The notes beneath the pieces were generated by a model that saw nothing but the letters and a program-made list of their open reading frames with translations, had not been told where the DNA came from and ran no database searches. A DNA stretch of 16,305 bases, from positions 1 to 16,305 of the forward strand of contig CAZJMH010000013.1 in NCBI GenBank assembly GCA_964547295.1, given 5' to 3'. How positions within the stretch are numbered: position 1 is the first letter of the stretch; each line of letters starts with the position of its first letter. Positions 12,756-16,305 of this stretch are shown here, in pieces. This DNA comes from CAYSLZ01 sp964547295 (GTDB taxonomy: Bacteria > Patescibacteriota > Microgenomatia > UBA12405 > JAHJSD01). Both the position numbers and the translations under genes were made by a program.

Positions 12756-12828
12756 GCCTGCGTAGCTCAGTTGGGAGAGCAACGGTGTCGTAAACCGTAG
12801 GTCGTCGGTTCAATTCCGACCGCAGGCT
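12756..12828 (+). tRNA. tRNA-Thr (anticodon CGT)
   Basis: The acceptor arm GCCTGCG (12756-12762) pairs with CGCAGGC (12821-12827). The anticodon arm is ACGGT-GTCGTAA-ACCGT, giving anticodon CGT. The discriminator is T and CCA is not encoded. It lies 13 bases after tRNA-Gly and is probably on the same transcript. Confidence 0.95.
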
Positions 12829-12830
12829 CA

Positions 12831-12873
12831 GACATCTTTTATTGTGAAATTATTTTCTTTTTGATAAGATGTC
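12831..12873. repeat. 8-base inverted repeat between tRNA-Thr and the Ig-like gene
   Basis: GACATCTT (12831-12838) and AAGATGTC (12866-12873) are exact inverted copies 27 bases apart. The right arm overlaps the likely -10 box of the next gene. It may be an operator or a loose hairpin after the tRNA; no T-tract follows the right arm. Confidence 0.4.
12842..12870 (+). promoter_or_regulatory. Promoter of the Ig-like gene
   Basis: TTGTGA (12842-12847), a 17-base spacer and TAAGAT (12865-12870). The predicted leader is only about 9 bases, with no Shine-Dalgarno sequence before the ATG at 12886. Confidence 0.5.
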
Positions 12874-12885
12874 ACCTATAGACTA

Positions 12886-13611
12886 ATGACTAAAGCAAGA
12901 CAGTTTCATCGTAGAAAAAAGCCTATTACAAACGAAGAAAAAATTCGACGCCGAGCCGTTTTTTTTGGTCTTCTTACTATCATATTAAGTTTAGCCTTGG
13001 TTATTTGGGGTATTCCCCTATTTATTAACTTAATAGAATTTTTAGGGGATGTTCGTTCAGAAAATGAACAAACAGAACAAGTAAATATTATTCCGCCTCA
13101 AGTTCCAAGATTATCATATATTCCTGAGGCTACAAATAGTGCTCAATTAGACATAAACGGAGTTACGGAGCCAAATGCAACTGTAAAAGTTGAGTTTAAC
13201 GAGGAAATTATAGAATCCAAAGTCAGTGAAGAAGGTGAATTTAAAATAGAGAAATTGAATCTAAATAGTGGTAAAAATCAAATAACTGTTTGGGCGGTAG
13301 ATGATGATGGTAATCAAAGCGAAAAAACTCCAACCCATGAAGTTGTTTATGATACCCAACCCCCGGAATTAGAAATTATTAATCCAGAAGACGGCGCTAC
13401 CTTTGAAGATGAACAAACACTGGAAGTTAAAGGTAAAACTGAGGAAAATGCAAGAGCATTAGTAAATGATCACGTTGCAATTGTTGGGCTTGAGGGTGAA
13501 TTTATACATAATATTGTTCTTCAAGAAGGTGAAAACGAAATAATAGTTGTCGCAGAAGATATGGCCGGTAATTCAACAGAAGAGACATTAACTGTTACCT
13601 ACCTGCCATAG
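12886..13611 (+). CDS. Membrane-anchored protein with two Ig-like domains
   Basis: A 241-residue protein with a strongly basic cytoplasmic N-terminus (first ~24 residues), one membrane helix (about 25-48), and two extracytoplasmic Ig-like domains (about 73-156 and 159-241). The second shows the pattern PPELEIINPEDGATF, VKGKTEENA, EGEFIHNIVLQEGENEIIVVAEDMAGN. This resembles the glucodextranase B-type Ig fold common in bacterial surface proteins. The first domain repeats the pattern (VTEPNATVKV, EGEFKIEKLNLNSGKNQITVWAVDDDGN). The likely role is adhesion or structure at the surface; no enzymatic motif is visible. Its 3' end overlaps the convergent GT2 gene by 24 bases. Confidence 0.85.
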   Translation: MTKARQFHRRKKPITNEEKIRRRAVFFGLLTIILSLALVIWGIPLFINLIEFLGDVRSENEQTEQVNIIPPQVPRLSYIPEATNSAQLDINGVTEPNATVKVEFNEEIIESKVSEEGEFKIEKLNLNSGKNQITVWAVDDDGNQSEKTPTHEVVYDTQPPELEIINPEDGATFEDEQTLEVKGKTEENARALVNDHVAIVGLEGEFIHNIVLQEGENEIIVVAEDMAGNSTEETLTVTYLP

Positions 13612-14349
13612 CTTACTTCTGGTTAAAAATGATTGAAAAGCTATTAATAGGCAGTAAATAAATCCAGCGGTTTTATCCTTATAGCCTCCCTGCCAAAAAA
13701 AATCTTTTAAAAACTTACCGATTGGGTAAAAAATTATTTCAATTAAATCTGTTTCAACTCCTTTTCTGTGTAATTCTTTTGCTCGAATTGATGAATATTG
13801 ATTAATTTTTTTCAAAGCCTTGGTTATATTAGGAAAAGAATAATGAACTAAAATATTATTCATTTGGCTGATGTTGTCATATATTTCCCAGTTTTCATGG
13901 ACTTTACCTTTCCATTTGCCGGCGTTTTTTTGACCTAGTCTTAATAGTTTATTAAAACCCAAAGACCAATCATAAATTGATTTATCAGAACAATTAAGTT
14001 TTTTGTTGATAAAAAATTCTTGCCGAGGTATTTTATACCCTCTATAGTTCTCTTTTTTCAGACGTCGCACAATCTCTTGGGACAGAGAAGGGGATATAAT
14101 TTCATCGGCATCGACAAATAACACCCATTGGTTAGTTGCTTTTTGCAGACCAAAATTTCTTTGCGCCGCAAAATCATCCCCTAATCGACGCTTATAAACT
14201 ACCGCTCCCCTGCTCTTTGCTAATTCTCTTGTTTTATCAGTTGAATAATCATCAATGACAATAACTTCATTACACCAATCTAAACTCATTAAACATTTCT
14301 CGATGTTTTTTTCTTCATTTTTGGTCAACACCACCCCACTAATTTTCAT
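13588..14349 (-). CDS. Glycosyltransferase family 2 (WaaE/KdtX-like)
   Basis: A 253-residue GT-A fold transferase. The nucleotide-sugar site shows GVVLTKNEEKNI (5-16), VIDDYSTDKT (31-40) and the metal-binding motif DADE (80-83). GKVHENWEIYD (148-158) matches the VHE region of the WaaE/KdtX-type lipopolysaccharide-core group, though the organism may lack lipopolysaccharide. A hydrophobic and aromatic C-terminal stretch (about 203-240) probably binds the membrane. The most likely role is adding a sugar to a lipid-linked or surface glycan. Its ATG overlaps the stop of the GT4 gene upstream (ATGA), with AAGGAAA as the Shine-Dalgarno sequence, so the two work as one unit. Confidence 0.9.
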   Translation of the reverse strand: MKISGVVLTKNEEKNIEKCLMSLDWCNEVIVIDDYSTDKTRELAKSRGAVVYKRRLGDDFAAQRNFGLQKATNQWVLFVDADEIISPSLSQEIVRRLKKENYRGYKIPRQEFFINKKLNCSDKSIYDWSLGFNKLLRLGQKNAGKWKGKVHENWEIYDNISQMNNILVHYSFPNITKALKKINQYSSIRAKELHRKGVETDLIEIIFYPIGKFLKDFFWQGGYKDKTAGFIYCLLIAFQSFLTRSKLWQVGNS

Positions 14350-15476
14350 TTAATTTCCTTATATATTTTTAATATATTTCCTGCATAGTTATCTACACTA
14401 AATTTACTTTTTAGTAGTTTTTTAAATTTAAAATCGTTGAATATTTGGTAATTTTTGAAAATAAAAGACCTCAAAATCTCAATATTTTTAGGTAAAAGTT
14501 TAATATTTTTGCTGTAATGAGCAATTTCAGTGAATCCTCCTTCATTTACGGCTAGTATAGGACAGCCTAGGCTTAGAGCTTCTATTGGAATTAGGCCAAA
14601 TGGCTCTTTTCTGGGAAAATATAGTAAGGCATTAGCCTTTTTGTACAGATTAATAAGGTCCTTATCTTTAACTGGATCAATTATTTCAATAAGTAAGTTT
14701 TTTTTATTTTTTTTAATATTTTTCAAATAAGACTTATTGGATGTTACTATTTTGAAACAAGTTTTTTTTGATGTATTTAAGTTGGAAATAAAATTCATTA
14801 TAAAGTCACTACCCTTTAGGTATGTATCGCCTCCAACTATTAAATAATAATTAGATTTACTTTTAACTCTTTTTTTTTCTAGAAATAATTTAGGTAAAAA
14901 AGGATATAAAACTTCAATTTTATTTTTATCTTTTACTAATTTACGTATTTGGTTATAAGAAAAAATTGAATTTACGATAATTTTTGTGCTTTTATTGAGG
15001 CTTTGTATTTCGAGTTTTTTTAATTTTTTTGTAAATAGTTTCCAAGATAACTCTTTGAGATATTTGAATCCTAAACTTTCAGTTTTTTCATAAAACTCTC
15101 TCTTTAACTCATGTACTAAGTATATGGAAGGAGTTTTTAAAAAAAGAGATAGTGGAGATGTATTAGTAAGCCAATCGCCTCCTATTAATGCAAAATCGTA
15201 ATTTTTTTTATCTATTTTATCAGCCAATATTTTTTGATTTTTAAAATACTTAAAATTAATTGTTTTTAAATACTCTTTTTTATTGTTTGGTAATAACCAA
15301 TCTAATACTTCTACGTGTTTTAACTTTACCTCAGTTGAAAAAAGCTTGTCTTTATTTCCTTTAACATTTGTATAAAGAGTTATTAAGTGGCCTTTATTTA
15401 TCAGATAATCTGTCAAATTTAGAATTAGTCTCTTTGCTCCTCCTGTTGGTAAATTATGGTAAATTGCAATTTGCAT
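14346..15476 (-). CDS. Glycosyltransferase family 4 (GT-B fold)
   Basis: A 376-residue GT-B transferase. The N-terminal domain starts with MQIAIYHNLPTGGAKRLILN, where GGA is the acceptor-side glycine loop. The C-terminal domain begins near YYLIVGGDTYLKGSDF (210-225). The E-x7-E signature is E291-PFGLIPI-E299, followed by LGCPILAVNEGGFTE, which closes the donor site. It probably transfers a sugar from a nucleotide donor to a surface glycan; the sugar is not predictable. The gene is very rich in Lys, Asn and Ile and in poly-T/poly-A runs, clearly more AT-rich than clpB or the Ig-like gene, which may mean recent acquisition. It is the first gene of a two-gene unit with GT2. Confidence 0.88.
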   Translation of the reverse strand: MQIAIYHNLPTGGAKRLILNLTDYLINKGHLITLYTNVKGNKDKLFSTEVKLKHVEVLDWLLPNNKKEYLKTINFKYFKNQKILADKIDKKNYDFALIGGDWLTNTSPLSLFLKTPSIYLVHELKREFYEKTESLGFKYLKELSWKLFTKKLKKLEIQSLNKSTKIIVNSIFSYNQIRKLVKDKNKIEVLYPFLPKLFLEKKRVKSKSNYYLIVGGDTYLKGSDFIMNFISNLNTSKKTCFKIVTSNKSYLKNIKKNKKNLLIEIIDPVKDKDLINLYKKANALLYFPRKEPFGLIPIEALSLGCPILAVNEGGFTEIAHYSKNIKLLPKNIEILRSFIFKNYQIFNDFKFKKLLKSKFSVDNYAGNILKIYKEIK

Positions 15477-15505
15477 ATTGACAAGTAAAAAAAATCTGTT
15501 ATTTA

Positions 15506-15513
15506 ATTATAAT
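15506..15513. promoter_or_regulatory. Overlapping divergent -10 boxes
   Basis: ATTATAAT holds TATAAT on the plus strand (15508-15513) and TATAAT on the minus strand (15511-15506). The plus-strand box lies 11 bases from the ATG at 15525. The minus-strand box lies 29 bases from the GT4 start at 15476. No convincing -35 box is seen for either, so this is a possible bidirectional promoter. Confidence 0.35.
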
Positions 15514-15524
15514 AGAAATAGATA

Positions 15525-16305
15525 ATGATTAAAAATCTTAAAGTCTTCCTAATTTTCTTTATAATATTCTTTTTTTTATTTTCTTCGATTAAAAAGTCAT
15601 ATGCAAAAAATATTATTTTTGAAGAAAATTTTGATTTTCTATCAGATGATTTGTGGGAGATAAATAGTAATAAATCAAATGAGGATTTAGTTAAGGATGG
15701 TTGGCTAACATTAAAAGAAGAGGAAAAATATTTTCCATATGTTTGTAAATCACTAAACTTAACGCAGGACAAGGATTTTGAGATTAAAATTAGATTTAAG
15801 TTTGATCGAGTTCTAGATTGGGGGGTTGGAATAAATATTGGCAATACACTGCCTGAATATCCAGTAAAGGAAAATTTTTATACTACTGGGACTAATGATG
15901 CTAAATATACGCATTTTCAAATTTGGCAAGATTCTAGTTCTGAATATCCAAATCAGTTGCTTTTAAAGAATCATCCAACAATGAATGAAGAGATGGGAGA
16001 CGCAATTTTTGAACCGCTTAGTACTAATGCTGATTTAAGAATTCACACTTTTACATTAAAGCGTTTAGATGGTAGCTATTATACTTTTTTAGATGAATTT
16101 GCAAAGTCTATTGAAAATTTAAACTCTAATAGAGTTCCTCAGTATATTTGTTTTGGTAATCCTACAGAGATGAAAACTACGGCTATTTGGTCGGAGATAA
16201 GCATTGATTCTATAAGTATTTCTATCCTTCAGGAATCGGATGAAAATGACGAACAATATCCAGTGGTGGTGGTGCCGGGGTTGTGCGCTAGCTGGAACAC
16301 TAAGG
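15525..16305 (+). CDS. Secreted protein: jelly-roll-like N-terminus plus start of an alpha/beta hydrolase (partial)
   Basis: An open frame of 260 codons from ATG 15525 that runs off the window. Residues 5-27 form a signal peptide ending in SYA. The following ~210 residues (EENFDFLSDDLWEINSN, LTLKEEEKYFPYVCKSLNL, FEIKIRFKFDRVLDWGVGINIG, IHTFTLKRLDGSYYTFLDE) have the strand pattern of LamG/concanavalin-like domains. After an acidic linker the frame reads QYPVVVVPGLCASWNTK. This matches the first strand and oxyanion-loop region (VVVPG) of PGAP1/LCAT-type lipases and esterases. The catalytic Ser, Asp and His lie beyond the window. The likely role is a secreted or surface esterase with a glycan- or substrate-binding front domain. 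It is divergent from the glycosyltransferases. Confidence 0.75.
   Translation, partial: MIKNLKVFLIFFIIFFFLFSSIKKSYAKNIIFEENFDFLSDDLWEINSNKSNEDLVKDGWLTLKEEEKYFPYVCKSLNLTQDKDFEIKIRFKFDRVLDWGVGINIGNTLPEYPVKENFYTTGTNDAKYTHFQIWQDSSSEYPNQLLLKNHPTMNEEMGDAIFEPLSTNADLRIHTFTLKRLDGSYYTFLDEFAKSIENLNSNRVPQYICFGNPTEMKTTAIWSEISIDSISISILQESDENDEQYPVVVVPGLCASWNTK

Noticed and set aside
15478..15513. TTGACA (15478) with TATAAT (15508) as one promoter
   Set aside because: The spacer would be 24 bases, too long for a sigma-70-type promoter.
15503..15844. Minus-strand frame opposite the secreted hydrolase gene
   Set aside because: The plus strand has a signal peptide and a continuous 260-codon frame; the minus frame is its shadow.

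Overview
The window is visibly AT-rich, densely packed bacterial DNA, read in the standard code (TGA is used as a stop, for example at the ends of the lexA, htpX and GT4 genes). The gene set suggests a Patescibacteria (Candidate Phyla Radiation) genome, perhaps parcubacterial: a sortase, small membrane-anchored LysM and Ig-like proteins, lemA-htpX, a REP-type transposase, very short intergenic gaps, many overlapping stop/start codons, and tRNAs with and without encoded CCA. This placement is inferred from gene content; there is no rRNA or marker gene to prove it.

Layout. (1) 1-702: the C-terminal end of a sortase, overlapped by a gene for an acidic membrane-anchored protein. (2) 704-1570, minus: a RecB/Cas4-type nuclease with four cysteines. 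(3) 1591-2376: an IS200-like/REP-associated tyrosine transposase between two related composite repeats. (4) 2382-5817: lexA, a Y-family polymerase gene, yjbQ and rarA, with a consensus promoter whose spacer holds a GAAC-N4-GTTC LexA operator. (5) 5837-6921: a DUF1003-like membrane protein gene, a divergent 47-codon gene missed by usual length cut-offs, and a membrane-anchored methyltransferase resembling the FAM173/ATPSC-KMT family. (6) 6998-9589, minus: clpB. (7) 9716-11672, minus: the operon lemA-htpX-unknown membrane protein. (8) 11848-12828: tRNA-Asp, a LysM protein, tRNA-Gly and tRNA-Thr. (9) 12886-13611: an Ig-like repeat membrane protein. (10) 13588-15476, minus: two overlapping glycosyltransferase genes. 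(11) 15525 to the window end: a secreted protein with a jelly-roll-like N-terminal region and the start of an apparent alpha/beta-hydrolase domain.

Themes. DNA-damage tolerance (lexA, polymerase, rarA, perhaps the nuclease), proteostasis (clpB, htpX) and cell-surface work (sortase, LysM, Ig-like, glycosyltransferases, secreted hydrolase) make up most of the content. The most striking pattern is regulatory. Most genes that begin a transcription unit have a -10-like hexamer ending 5-8 bases before the start codon and no Shine-Dalgarno sequence, which predicts leaderless mRNAs. Several genes inside operons or downstream of a leader (polymerase, lemA, LysM, GT2) carry clear Shine-Dalgarno sequences instead. 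No wholly new multi-gene system is evident. The best candidates for undescribed biology are the leaderless architecture, the small basic gene at 6266, the repeat-flanked transposase beside the SOS promoter, and the unknown membrane gene in the lemA-htpX operon.
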